NCBI RefSeq assembly: GCF_001956295.1
Contig: NZ_MRTD01000014.1
Span: 142,087 to 206,086 of the forward strand
Length of the DNA: 64,000 nucleotides
Direction: 5' to 3'
DNA from: Paenibacillus sp. FSL A5-0031
Lineage (GTDB): Bacteria > Bacillota > Bacilli > Paenibacillales > Paenibacillaceae
The notes under the pieces are model-generated. The model saw only the letters and a program-made list of their open reading frames with translations, was not told the DNA's origin and did not search any database. Positions within the stretch are counted from its first letter, which is position 1, and every line of letters begins with the position of its first letter. Below are positions 52,269-61,040 of this stretch, piece by piece. A program made the translations under genes and the position numbers.

Positions 52269-52500
52269 AACACGAAGTAATTGATACTTTTAGAGAAGAT
52301 ATTGATCCTATTTCACTAAGAAGCTCTGAAGCTGCAGAATGAACGCTCAACTTCCATGGAGAGAAAAATTGGATTTGACCCCCTGCTTCAACAAATCTTC
52401 CTTGCTCCAACAACACGATTGACATCTTATTATTGTCTAATTGTGGTGCATCAGCCAAAGGCATACCTTCAATAAATGCTACAGGTAATTGATTTTTCAT
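52237..52500 (-). pseudogene. Shrunken copy of the arsenic flavoprotein N-terminus
   Basis: The 87 residues (NQLPVAFIEGMPLADAPQLD, VLLEQGRFVEAGGQIQFFSPW, AASELLSEIGS) align with the first 95 residues of the 468-residue flavoprotein, but the FAD motif GAGPIGL is replaced. The tail SCCDSV keeps a Cys pair. It follows arsO by 20 bases with a good GAGGAGT site and overlaps the MFS start, so it may survive as a leader for coupled translation. Confidence 0.7.
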
Positions 52501-52520
52501 ATTAACTCCTCCTCGGATAT

Positions 52521-53600
52521 TTAATACATTCGATATGAACTAATTCTTGATGAACGTTTTAGATGTTTTACTACATATTTAGCATCAGAACCTACACCAC
52601 GGATTGTTGCTGATGCAAAGGATCGTTGACCCGATAAGCCTAGATAATACAATCCAGGTACCGTGCTGCTTACACCTCCCTTCTGAATGGCATAACCTCG
52701 ATCATCCACTGCTCCTTCAACTCCATTAAGATATGGAACAATTGGTTTATAACCTGTCGCAAAGATGATGCTGTCTATTTTTTCTTTGGTCCCATTCGAC
52801 CAAATAACCCCATCAGAATACATTCGTTTGAACATTTGTTTCTGTTCAAGCTCGCCATTCTGTATTTTGTTTTTAAATCCACCCATATCAATAGCTCCAC
52901 CAGGACTACCAACAGTCACGCCAAAGCGCCAAAAAGGAAACCTATCATACCCAATGATCTTCATCCAAAAATGAATATCTTTTCCTAGGAATCGTTGTGG
53001 TATTAATTGAACGGGTTGTAGAACTGCAAGATTAGTAACAGAAGCCAACTCACTGACCTCAACTCCTATTTGTACAGCTGAATTACCTCTACCTACTACG
53101 ATAACTCGTTGGTTATGGAAGGATTCGGGATTCCGGTACTCTGATGAATGAATGATTTTTCCTTTAAAATCTTTACCTCCTTCTAGTACCGGAATGAACG
53201 GCTGAATAAATGAACCTGTTGCGCAAATGATATTTTTAGTTCTGTATACCTCACCGTCTGTTGTATGCACATTGAAAATATCGTTTTTTCCCACGTGATC
53301 CACCCGAACATTAAAATGAATCTGAAAGTTATTGTGCTTGGCATACATTTTTAAATAGGAGACGACTTCATCCCTTGTCGGGTATATATCAGCCTTTAAT
53401 GGGAATGGCATCCCTGGCAGCGAGGAATAGTTCGCTGGCGAAAATAACTTCAGGTTGTCGTAGTACTGTGGCCAAGATCCAGTCGGTTCGGCATTCGCTT
53501 CTAAGATGACATAATGAAGTCCATTTTTCTTCAAATGATAGCCTGCAGCAAGACCAGCTTGCCCTGCCCCAATGACAACCGCATCATATACTTCGCTCAT
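52521..53600 (-). CDS. arsO: ArsO-type flavin-dependent monooxygenase
   Basis: A 359-residue flavoprotein: FAD motif VVIGAGQAGLAAGYHLKK (residues 7-24), SWPQYYDNLKLFSP, NADPH motif VIVVGRGNSAVQIGVE (about 168) and the FATGY motif (IIFATGYKPIVPYL, about 290). This is the ArsO/YdhS-like monooxygenase family seen in ars operons of Firmicutes and actinobacteria; the substrate is thought to be an arsenical but is not settled. It heads the minus-strand unit and has a 17-bp dyad at 53625 just upstream. Confidence 0.85.
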   Translation of the reverse strand: MSEVYDAVVIGAGQAGLAAGYHLKKNGLHYVILEANAEPTGSWPQYYDNLKLFSPANYSSLPGMPFPLKADIYPTRDEVVSYLKMYAKHNNFQIHFNVRVDHVGKNDIFNVHTTDGEVYRTKNIICATGSFIQPFIPVLEGGKDFKGKIIHSSEYRNPESFHNQRVIVVGRGNSAVQIGVEVSELASVTNLAVLQPVQLIPQRFLGKDIHFWMKIIGYDRFPFWRFGVTVGSPGGAIDMGGFKNKIQNGELEQKQMFKRMYSDGVIWSNGTKEKIDSIIFATGYKPIVPYLNGVEGAVDDRGYAIQKGGVSSTVPGLYYLGLSGQRSFASATIRGVGSDAKYVVKHLKRSSRISSYRMY

Positions 53601-53624
53601 AATATCTCCTTATTTTTCGAATTT

Positions 53625-53641
53625 AATTGTATATTGCAAGT
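53625..53641. promoter_or_regulatory. Candidate MarR dyad upstream of arsO
   Basis: AATTGTATATTGCAAGT resembles the dyad at 54153 (ACTTGTATTATGCAAGT): both end in GCAAGT and have a mirrored TTG arm. It lies 25 bases before the arsO start. Confidence 0.55.
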
Positions 53642-53671
53642 ATAAGATTAAAAGATAAGGAGTAATTCTCA

Positions 53672-54118
53672 TTACCCCATAGGTGTGCAGCACATTTTTG
53701 ATTTTTGCATGCTTGTGTTTAGTAATTGTATGGATCTAAGGACTGTATCCTTCTCAAATTCATTCATGAAGGAAAAGACTTCGTCTAAATAATCGTTCAT
53801 CATTTTTTCAATTGAGCCCGCCACAAACTTCCCTTCGGTTGTCAGAGATAAAAGATATACCCTGCCATCTTCAGGAGACGCACTTTTCTTCACTAAGTTC
53901 ATCCTTATTAAGGATTGAATCTGCCGACTAAAGGTCGTAATATCCACACCAAGCGTCTCTGCTACTTTTTGCATGGAAGGCAAATTCTGACGACCAATTT
54001 CATATAAGATATGACTGTGAATAAGTGATATATCCAGACCACTGATCTCGCAACAGTTTTTGTTCAACAGACCAAATTGCCTAGCTAGGATTTGTAATAG
54101 TTCTCGTGGGTTGTTCAT
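53672..54118 (-). CDS. MarR-family regulator with cysteine pairs
   Basis: A 148-residue MarR protein: winged helix about 45-105 (LPSMQKVAETLGVDITTFSRQIQSLIRMNLV, SPEDGRVYLLSLT). It has CC pairs in NKNCCEISG near residue 22 and KMCCTPMG at the C-terminus, which in a dimer may come together to bind As(III), as the terminal cysteines of some ArsR proteins do. It is divergent from the arsC-like gene and precedes arsO. Candidate operators are at 53625 and 54153. Confidence 0.88.
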   Translation of the reverse strand: MNNPRELLQILARQFGLLNKNCCEISGLDISLIHSHILYEIGRQNLPSMQKVAETLGVDITTFSRQIQSLIRMNLVKKSASPEDGRVYLLSLTTEGKFVAGSIEKMMNDYLDEVFSFMNEFEKDTVLRSIQLLNTSMQKSKMCCTPMG

Positions 54119-54152
54119 TTTTCATTCCCCCTGTTTCATTTATATATCATTT

Positions 54153-54169
54153 ACTTGTATTATGCAAGT
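54153..54169. promoter_or_regulatory. Candidate MarR dyad in divergent promoter
   Basis: ACTTGTATTATGCAAGT is a 17-bp dyad with one mismatch, 35 bases before the marR start and about 100 before the arsC-like gene. It matches the site before arsO. Confidence 0.6.
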
Positions 54170-54267
54170 TAAATTTTTACTCTATTCCTTATATGCGTTA
54201 ACACTTATATAATACTTTACTTATATAATTAGCTGTGTATAATAAACATTGAAAGGTGTGAGACTAT

Positions 54268-54694
54268 TTGAAACCCTCACTTCGTATTTACTTTTTATGT
54301 GGTGAAAATCGTTGTAGAAGTCAGATTGCTGAAGCTTATGCTAAAAAGATGGCTAGAGAAGATGTGATTATTAACAGCGCTGGATTACATCCCTCTGAAA
54401 TACATCCACTAACGTATTCTGTCATGAACGAGGTTGATATTGACTTAAACAGCCACCACTCAAAAAAGATTGATATGAAGACCCTTTATTGCATCAACCA
54501 TTGTTGTAAAGCTATGTGAGGAGATCAAAGAAAGGTGCCCTGTTGTTCTTTTTGGCACTCGTAATGTATTGTGGAACATCCAAGATCCACTACTGGGAAT
54601 CACACCTAAGATTGAAAATGTTCGCTTAGCAAGAGATGAAATAAAACAGAACGTTCTTGACCTATTAAAACAATACAATGCTTTAAAGGAGTGA
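54268..54694 (+). pseudogene. ArsC/LMW-phosphatase-like protein, frameshifted
   Basis: The first frame gives SLRIYFLCGENRCRSQIAEA, an ArsC-type P-loop (CGENRCRS), INSAGLHPSEIHP and SKKIDMKT. Near 54485 the frame slips by one and continues FIASTIVVKLCEEIKERCPV, WNIQDPL and NVRLARDEIKQNVLDLL to 54694, the full length of the family. A single frameshift separates the halves. A complete arsC lies 1.7 kb downstream, so loss would be tolerated. Confidence 0.8.
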
Positions 54695-54698
54695 TTAC

Positions 54699-55016
54699 AT
54701 GACTCATTCGATAGACAATCTTGCCGAGACAATGAAGTTATTGTCTGACAAGACTCGTCTTACTATCCTTGCACTGCTCAAGGAGAAAGAAATGTGCGTA
54801 TGCGATATCGTAACGATACTTGAAACGACACAACCCAATATAAGCCAACATTTGAAAAAATTAAAAGTTGGCGGTTTGGTTAATGAGACAAGACGCGCAC
54901 AATGGATCTATTATTCATTGAATACGGATGATAAAGCTTATCTTCATGGCATCTTAAAGGTGCTCCCATCCATGAAAGAAGAACTTAAGAAATTGAACGC
55001 CGATTGCTGCAATTAA
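54699..55016 (+). CDS. arsR: ArsR-family arsenite-responsive repressor
   Basis: A 105-residue winged-helix repressor with the As(III) site CVCD at the recognition helix (KEMCVCDIVTIL) and a third/fourth Cys in the tail (NADCCN). The DNA-binding helix reads TTQPNISQHLKKLKVGGLV. It is four bases after the arsC-like pseudogene, behind AAAGGAG, and leads the arsB-arsC-arsI-phosphatase operon it should repress. Confidence 0.93.
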   Translation: MTHSIDNLAETMKLLSDKTRLTILALLKEKEMCVCDIVTILETTQPNISQHLKKLKVGGLVNETRRAQWIYYSLNTDDKAYLHGILKVLPSMKEELKKLNADCCN

Positions 55017-55066
55017 GGGTGCTAATTCTACAGTAGATATTATGAACAAAGTTTTTAGGAGGAATT

Positions 55067-56359
55067 ATGTTAGTTATCGCATCCGTTATTTTTCTTATCA
55101 CTTTGATTTTCGTTATTTGGCAACCTAAAGGTCTGAATATTGGTTATTCTGCCGTTGGCGGTGCAATACTCGCCCTACTCGTTGGTGTTGTAGATTTTAA
55201 AGACGTATGGGACGTAACCGGCATTGTCTGGAACGCTACTTTAGCCTTTGTCGCAGTTATCCTGATCTCACTCATTCTCGATGAAATCGGGTTCTTCGAG
55301 TGGTCGGCACTCCATGTGGCACGCTTTGCAAAAGGGAACGGTTACCTCATGTTCACCTTTGTCGTATTGCTAGGCGCTGCTGTTGCTGCATTTTTTGCAA
55401 ATGATGGTGCTGCACTCATTCTTACTCCGATTGTACTTGCTATGGTAAGAGCTTTAAAATTTGATGATCGCATGATTCTGCCATTTATTATGGCAAGCGG
55501 ATTTATATCCGATACGGCTTCCTTACCGCTTGTTGTCAGTAACTTAGTCAACATCGTTTCTTCTGATTTCTTTGGCATTGGATTTGCCGAATATGCCAGT
55601 CGGATGATTATTCCAAACTTCTTTGCTGTTGGTGCAAGTTTGCTGGTTTTATTCCTGGTTTTCAAGAGAAGCATACCTAAGAGCTATGATGTCAACCAGC
55701 TAAAACAGCCTCATGAAGCGATAAAAGATATGCGCATGTTCAAGCTATCATGGATTGTTTTGGCTGTACTTCTCATTGTTTACCTTGCAAGTGAGTTCGT
55801 CCATATACCTGTATCGATCGTAGCTGGTATTGCAGCAATCATTTTTATCTTTGCAGCACGCAGAAGTCCAGCTATCCATACAGGTACAGTCATCAAAGGA
55901 GCACCATGGTCAGTTGTTGTCTTTTCCATCGGCATGTATGTCGTAGTTTATGGGCTCCGTAATGTTGGTCTTACAGATGACCTTGGCAAAGTGTTTCAAT
56001 GGACAGCCGATCAAGGCTTATTTATAGCAACAATTGGCACAGGCTTTATCGCCGCCATCCTGTCTTCCATGATGAACAACATGCCTACGGTTATGATCGA
56101 TGCCTTGGCTATCCAGGGAACGAACACGGATGGCGTAATACGAGAGGCACTCATATATGCAAATGTGATTGGTTCTGATCTAGGTCCTAAAATTACGCCA
56201 ATAGGATCGTTAGCTACCTTATTATGGCTTCATGTGCTGTCCAAAAAAGGCGTGAAAATTACATGGGGCTATTACTTTAAAATAGGAATTGTACTAACAA
56301 TTCCCGTACTGTTTATTACGTTAGTTGGCCTTTACTTATGGCTCAGCATCATCCACTAA
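55067..56359 (+). CDS. arsB: Arsenite efflux pump ArsB
   Basis: A 430-residue ArsB with 12 helices. FFANDGAALILTPIVLAMV, FISDTASLPLVVSNLVNI, MNNMPTVMIDALA and GSDLGPKITPIGSLATLLWLHVL are the ArsB signatures. It exports arsenite by itself using the membrane potential, or with an ArsA ATPase, which is absent here. AGGAGGAATT precedes the start. Confidence 0.95.
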   Translation: MLVIASVIFLITLIFVIWQPKGLNIGYSAVGGAILALLVGVVDFKDVWDVTGIVWNATLAFVAVILISLILDEIGFFEWSALHVARFAKGNGYLMFTFVVLLGAAVAAFFANDGAALILTPIVLAMVRALKFDDRMILPFIMASGFISDTASLPLVVSNLVNIVSSDFFGIGFAEYASRMIIPNFFAVGASLLVLFLVFKRSIPKSYDVNQLKQPHEAIKDMRMFKLSWIVLAVLLIVYLASEFVHIPVSIVAGIAAIIFIFAARRSPAIHTGTVIKGAPWSVVVFSIGMYVVVYGLRNVGLTDDLGKVFQWTADQGLFIATIGTGFIAAILSSMMNNMPTVMIDALAIQGTNTDGVIREALIYANVIGSDLGPKITPIGSLATLLWLHVLSKKGVKITWGYYFKIGIVLTIPVLFITLVGLYLWLSIIH

Positions 56360-56384
56360 ATGAAATTCAAAGGAGATATGAAAA

Positions 56385-56807
56385 ATGGAAAAGAAACTGG
56401 TTTATTTCTTGTGTACGGGTAACTCTTGCCGGAGTCAAATGGCAGATGGCTTTCTTAATGCTCTAGGTAGTGAACAATACGAAGTGAAAAGCGCAGGACT
56501 CGAAGCACATGGTCTGAACCCTAGAGCAGTTCAAGTGATGAAAGAAGCTGGTGTAGATATTAGCGAAAACTCTTCTAATGTTATCGATCCAGAGATATTG
56601 AATCGTGCTACCTATGTAATTACTCTTTGTGGCCACGCCGATGAGCACTGCCCGGTTATTTCCAATCCGAATGTAGTGAAATGGCATTGGGGCTTCGAAG
56701 ATCCTGCTAAAGCAACAGGTACAGAAGAGGAAATCATGGATCAGTTCCGAAATGTTCGCGATTCAATTAAGGCACGAATCGAGAAGTTTGTGAAAGAAGG
56801 ACAATAA
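56385..56807 (+). CDS. arsC: Thioredoxin-linked arsenate reductase
   Basis: A 140-residue ArsC of the low-molecular-weight phosphatase type: P-loop LCTGNSCRSQMADG with the nucleophile Cys, YVITLCGHADEHCPV with the redox Cys pair, and WGFEDPAKATGTEEE. It reduces arsenate to arsenite for ArsB. AAAGGAGATATG precedes it, and arsI follows one base after its stop. Confidence 0.95.
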   Translation: MEKKLVYFLCTGNSCRSQMADGFLNALGSEQYEVKSAGLEAHGLNPRAVQVMKEAGVDISENSSNVIDPEILNRATYVITLCGHADEHCPVISNPNVVKWHWGFEDPAKATGTEEEIMDQFRNVRDSIKARIEKFVKEGQ

Positions 56808-56808
56808 C

Positions 56809-57288
56809 ATGTCCCACATCAAAAGAATGCATGTTGCCGTGAACTGCTCTGACTTAGATAAGTCTCTTGGCTTCTATCGTCAATTTTTCGGAGTGGAACC
56901 AACGAAAGTAAAGGACAATTACGCGAAGTTTGAATTAGATAATCCAGCCTTACACTTTTCACTAAACGTAAGACCATTTGAAAAAAACGGTATTCTAAAT
57001 CACCTTGGTTTTCAAGTAGATAACACCGAAGACGTACTCGCGATGGGTGAGCGCCTGAGACAAGCCGATCTTCTTCTTATTGACGAAATGAATACGACTT
57101 GCTGCTATGCTGTACAAGACAAAGTATGGGTGTACGATCCGGACGGTAATGCCTGGGAGATTTTTTATACCAAAGAAGATTCAGAATTTGAATCTGCTGG
57201 TGACCAACGCGATCTCTCGTTGTGCTGCACTCCTCCTTCCGCACCTGTGCAAGTGGAATTTAAATCGTTCAAAAAACAATTATTCTAG
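56809..57288 (+). CDS. arsI: ArsI/CadI-family C-As lyase
   Basis: A 159-residue vicinal-oxygen-chelate protein: MHVAVNCSDLDKSLGFYRQF (first Fe-ligand His), LNHLGFQVD (second His), NTTCCYAVQDKVWVYDPDGNAWEIF (thiolates for As(III) and metal-ligand Glu), and a Cys-rich tail SLCCTPP. ArsI splits the C-As bond of trivalent methyl- and aryl-arsenicals. The CC pair in the TTCCYA loop marks the organoarsenical site. It fits with ArsO and the flavoprotein on the other side. Confidence 0.93.
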   Translation: MSHIKRMHVAVNCSDLDKSLGFYRQFFGVEPTKVKDNYAKFELDNPALHFSLNVRPFEKNGILNHLGFQVDNTEDVLAMGERLRQADLLLIDEMNTTCCYAVQDKVWVYDPDGNAWEIFYTKEDSEFESAGDQRDLSLCCTPPSAPVQVEFKSFKKQLF

Positions 57289-57304
57289 ATTAAGGAGAAC
57301 TAAA

Positions 57305-57736
57305 ATGAATAAAGCTTATCATGAATTAATTCCTGGTAGAATCTATATGGGCGGTGCCGAGGACGTACAATCAATGGTGGATCACGAGGGTGTTGAAGTG
57401 GTTATCGATTTACGCGAAGAGGCAGCTCAATGTGCCGCCGCCGGAGAAGGCTTGAAGTGGATCAAGGTTCCCCTTGGAGACGAAGCAAATGAACCCCAAG
57501 AAGAACTGCTTCATACTGCCATTAAAGCTGTTGTAGGCGCGTATAAAGAAGGCAAAAAGGTGGCATTCCATTGTGGAGGTGGCAAAGGCCGTACAGGAAC
57601 CGTTGCATACGGGACGCTCCTTGAACTAGGCTTAGCCAATACCATTGAAGATGCTGAGCAGAAAGCCCAAAGTATTCGCTCGATATTGAATATTAAGCCA
57701 GCGCAGCGAAAATCATTAGAAGGTTTATATTCGTAA
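57305..57736 (+). CDS. Tyrosine/dual-specificity phosphatase-like protein
   Basis: A 143-residue cysteine phosphatase with P-loop HCGGGKGRTGT (HCx5R) at about residue 92, VIDLREEAAQCAAAG and the start block RIYMGGAEDV. It ends the ars operon, 16 bases behind arsI with AAGGAG. Phosphatases of this kind recur in ars operons of Bacillaceae; whether they act on arsenylated or phosphorylated substrates is unknown. A strong terminator follows. Confidence 0.85.
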   Translation: MNKAYHELIPGRIYMGGAEDVQSMVDHEGVEVVIDLREEAAQCAAAGEGLKWIKVPLGDEANEPQEELLHTAIKAVVGAYKEGKKVAFHCGGGKGRTGTVAYGTLLELGLANTIEDAEQKAQSIRSILNIKPAQRKSLEGLYS

Positions 57737-57782
57737 AAAAAGGAACGTTTACATGGCAATTTGCCGGTAAACGTTCCTTTTT
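57736..57782 (+). terminator. ars operon terminator
   Basis: AAAAAAGGAACGTTTAC / GTAAACGTTCCTTTTTT with a 14-base loop: a perfect 17-bp stem with T runs on both strands. Confidence 0.95.
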
Positions 57783-57956
57783 TGATGGACTGCTGCTGAT
57801 ATAGTATATAAAAAGCAGCAACCAATTGATCATGGATTTTATAATTTACTACTAATTTCTAAGTGCTTGTACTTGATGCTGACGAAGCGATTCAATGAGC
57901 ACACGTATCTCAGCAATGTCGGCAATCGGAATACATTCTTGACCTAATTCGGCAAT

Positions 57957-58066
57957 CGGTACATATTCTTGACATTGCACATTGACAAGAATATGTACCG
58001 ATAAAACAAAAAAACCGCGAATTATGCGGTAATTAATCGGCTCATATTCTTGTCATCCGACATATG
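57957..58066 (-). mobile_element. IS21-like end remnant, copy B
   Basis: Inverted counterpart of 45960-46066: palindrome arms CGGTACATATTCTTG (57957) / CAAGAATATGTACCG (57986), CCGC/GCGG hairpin, TAATTAATCGG and the end CTTGTCATCCGACA at 58066. No transposase genes lie between the two copies. Confidence 0.55.
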
Positions 58067-58447
58067 GGCTGTGTCACAATCTATCTTTTATTCTTAGCAT
58101 TGTTATTTTGTCCACGCACCCTAAATAGAGGAAGCGCTCTCACACCCCCCTTTATCCAATAGAAGGCAACCGGTATCATTAGTATCGGCAAATTTGATTG
58201 CTATTAATCAAATATAATGATATTCATAGGACGCACACTACGCCAGCACACCTCTTGAGGTCGCATCGAGTTGGCTGCGCGCAGTTGTCCGTTAACAGTG
58301 GCTTCCCGTCCACTCAAGTGTCTATCTGTGAGCTACTGACTTCCTCAAAGAATATTACAATCATCCTATTCATTTTTGTTCCATCAGATATAGGGAAATC
58401 AACACTAAGCTCCTCTAGAATTGAATATAACCTGACAATTTCCCTAC
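58067..58447. other. Gene-poor segment
   Basis: About 380 bases after the IS21-like end. Short open frames run through it but none has a ribosome site or known relatives. A short stretch around 58240-58320 is more GC-rich than the rest. Confidence 0.4.
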
Positions 58448-59161
58448 TTATTTTGGAAACAGATAGTCAAACTGCTTCCGGAATATATCAGCACGGCGCG
58501 GATGGTTGAGATGCCCGATCGTTTTAATCTGAAGTTTCCGGCAAGCGGATTTGGCCTTCTTCCCTACGGACACCAGTTTTATACCGGGAAAAAGATCGAG
58601 AACGAACTGCAGAATAGTTATACCCCACTCCAGTTCCTCTTTCTCAGGAGTTCGATTCTTACCTTGCTTATCGGAGGGGTGCAGCGGGAACACGTTCCAC
58701 ATCACCGACGGGCGCTTCAAAGTCTCGACGGAACCCCAAATGACGGTGGCAGACCGCTCGGACTGGTTACCCTCTACGACGAACTGCACACCAGGCAGAT
58801 GCTTCTTATACTGTCCCCGGCGAATCAACCGTTCCGACGAAAACGGGACACCGGTAAGAACGCAACCGTCCTTACCAGGCGCCTCGCCGATAAACAAATG
58901 CTCTGGATTATTCCAGAAAAGCATATTGAAATAGTGCGTTAGGTTCCGTTGTTTCATGCTGGACTCTGCATAAAAATTACTAACATTAGGGAAATCCCTC
59001 TTGGCCACGATTAGGTCGATAATTTGTCGTACTTTCCGATCCAATATAGTCTCTTCATCCACCTCTGGATGAAGCCAAGCATCTCCGCTACATGAATAAC
59101 CCTCTTTTTTTATACTTCGTTTTAACATATGAACAATTTCAATACCTTCGCGGTCATCCAT
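58448..59161 (-). CDS. Uracil-DNA glycosylase superfamily protein
   Basis: A 237-residue protein with UDG-fold motifs: LFIGEAPGKDGCVLTGVPFSS (motif 1 region), VMWNVFPLHPSD (central strand with Asn) and GHLNHPRRADIF (final His motif). It resembles the family of uncharacterised UDG-like proteins of about 230 residues rather than the classic Ung. Probable role in excision of damaged bases. Codon use is more GC-rich than in the copper region. It stands alone. Confidence 0.75.
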   Translation of the reverse strand: MDDREGIEIVHMLKRSIKKEGYSCSGDAWLHPEVDEETILDRKVRQIIDLIVAKRDFPNVSNFYAESSMKQRNLTHYFNMLFWNNPEHLFIGEAPGKDGCVLTGVPFSSERLIRRGQYKKHLPGVQFVVEGNQSERSATVIWGSVETLKRPSVMWNVFPLHPSDKQGKNRTPEKEELEWGITILQFVLDLFPGIKLVSVGKKAKSACRKLQIKTIGHLNHPRRADIFRKQFDYLFPK

Positions 59162-59681
59162 AAAAGTATCGCCCCTCTCTCATATCCATTGTGAGGCTTA
59201 ATCATGAATTTCTCAAAGACGAAAATGGAGCATTTTTCCTATCCCGCTCCTATATGACGATTGGAAGGATCTCATTTTATCGCTGGAATTCGCTGTTTTT
59301 CATTTAAACAGCTTTTATCGATTAGGATAGAAATAGTTTTTGAAGTAATCTCCCTTATCTGATGAATGTGTTTCCTCATTACAGCAATTTACAAAGCGTC
59401 GGTCGCACCGTAATGAACCGGGAGTACGCACTGTAGCCGCAAGATGGCTCCGTCAAAGTACGCGTAAGCGAGCGAGTCCAACAACAAGGAATTTCTAATA
59501 AGATTTTTCATATCAGGTCTTTACGAATACCTTTACGTGTATATCCCTGAAATCCTGACCATATTGCAAGTTAAGTCGTAGTGTGTTGCCCTGCTCTCCT
59601 TCATGACACGAATAAAGTGACATCTACTATACCCAAATTCTTCGTGTTAGACTAAAAATACAATAACAGGAGGTGCGGTAT
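59162..59681. other. Gene-poor segment
   Basis: About 520 bases between the UDG-like and XRE genes, transcribed divergently. No gene, operon hairpin or IS end could be supported. The promoter of the XRE gene should lie near 59600-59660. Confidence 0.4.
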
Positions 59682-60734
59682 ATGCCAGCGATTATACTCA
59701 CGGTTGAGGAACATTTGAAGAAATATATAGGCGATCCCAAAATCATAGAAAAGCTCATGTCCTACTGCAATAGGCATGAAAGCATCGGTGAAGAAATATT
59801 TCCCTACCTGGGAGAAAAAGAGAACGATCTTTATTTCCCAAACCATATACTTACCAAAGAGACCTTTCTCAGACGCATCCCCTTTTATTTTCATCGATCG
59901 CAGAATAACCTTGACCAACTCGGAGAACTAGATCATTATGTATCGGGAATTTTTCGGGAAAGTAAATATTTCGAGCAATCAGCTGAATACATCGAGCAGC
60001 TGTTTGTCACTCTGGAGGAGATGCACTATCAACACCATTTGGAAGTGGAGCAAATATTCAATTACCCCATCAATCAAACGGGACTTATATGTCAGACCGA
60101 ATTTCTATTCCAATGGTCTCACTACCTGAAGCTTATCGCCCCTCTTCATCTGCACGATAAAATGCCCAAGCACTTAATTACATCTTACAATGATGTTTTG
60201 GAGAGAAGCGGGCTTCCGCCAATTATTTACCCATTGGAACAGCATTATAATTATGATTACATCAGTCGTGATGGCCAAAAATTCAGCGTCAAAGGTACAT
60301 TCCCATGTGATGATTCCGGACAGCCTATCCTTCGATGGATCGGAATACGAATCAAAAATCCGGTGCGAGTATGGGCTAACGTGAATAACCGTCTGAAAGG
60401 AGAACTCTTCATACAGACAGGCCCGTCAACAGCTATATGGGGCCTAAATTGCTGGGGGGAACATGAGGATGGAACTGATGCTTGGTACCCCTTGCAAATC
60501 GGTCCACAGCTGATGGAATTTGATAACGAAGAGCTCAGGCGAATCCGAAACCGAGAAGGATATACTCAAAAAGAGGTCGCAGACGCCATCGGCTCGTCGG
60601 TACGTTCCTATCAAAAGTGGGAAGCAGGAGAAACGGCACCTGATAGCCATAACCTGCTACGTCTCATGAATGTGCTCGATATCCGAGATACGAAAGAATT
60701 AACCCGTTTCTTGGATGTAGATGATGTCAAATGA
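59682..60734 (+). CDS. Large protein with C-terminal XRE helix-turn-helix
   Basis: A 350-residue protein whose last 65 residues form an XRE domain (LRRIRNREGYTQKEVADAIGSSVRSYQKWEAGETAPD). The first 280 residues are unfamiliar: they include a His/Tyr-rich helical part (MHYQHHLEVEQIF, YLKLIAPLHLHDKM) and a beta-rich part (GTFPCDDSGQPILRWIGIRI, TAIWGLNCWGEHEDG). I start at ATG 59682, eight bases after AGGAGG. The layout suggests a ligand-sensing regulator or an antitoxin-like protein. Confidence 0.65.
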   Translation: MPAIILTVEEHLKKYIGDPKIIEKLMSYCNRHESIGEEIFPYLGEKENDLYFPNHILTKETFLRRIPFYFHRSQNNLDQLGELDHYVSGIFRESKYFEQSAEYIEQLFVTLEEMHYQHHLEVEQIFNYPINQTGLICQTEFLFQWSHYLKLIAPLHLHDKMPKHLITSYNDVLERSGLPPIIYPLEQHYNYDYISRDGQKFSVKGTFPCDDSGQPILRWIGIRIKNPVRVWANVNNRLKGELFIQTGPSTAIWGLNCWGEHEDGTDAWYPLQIGPQLMEFDNEELRRIRNREGYTQKEVADAIGSSVRSYQKWEAGETAPDSHNLLRLMNVLDIRDTKELTRFLDVDDVK

Positions 60735-60894
60735 ACATTGGGGTATAACAAATGATCGCTGCCGCAGCATTCATCTTCCTGCTTCAGCAGTTCAGCATTC
60801 TTCTTCAAGCGTCAAGCGGCGTGCTGGGAAGCCTAATTGGCCCTGTGCGGCTTCGAATTCAAGAAGTTTAAGCATGTTCAACTTTAGTGAGCCG

Positions 60895-60975
60895 ATATAA
60901 TCTGGGCGAAGCTGGCGACTTGAGTGGTTATGCGCATGGAAATGTCTTACTTCACCACGCCGGTGCATGAACGAG
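60895..60975 (+). mobile_element. IS110 transposase fragment
   Basis: NLGEAGDLSGYAHGNVLLHHAGA on the plus strand matches the GEAGDLSGFVHGNALLRHAG block of the intact IS110 transposase at 47700. Only this piece survives; the rest of 60735-61040 shows nothing. Confidence 0.75.
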
Positions 60976-61040
60976 CTCAACCGCTTCCATCGCCGTCTTT
61001 CGCGATTAACTCTCCGACCATAAGCTCTTTACCGATAAGA

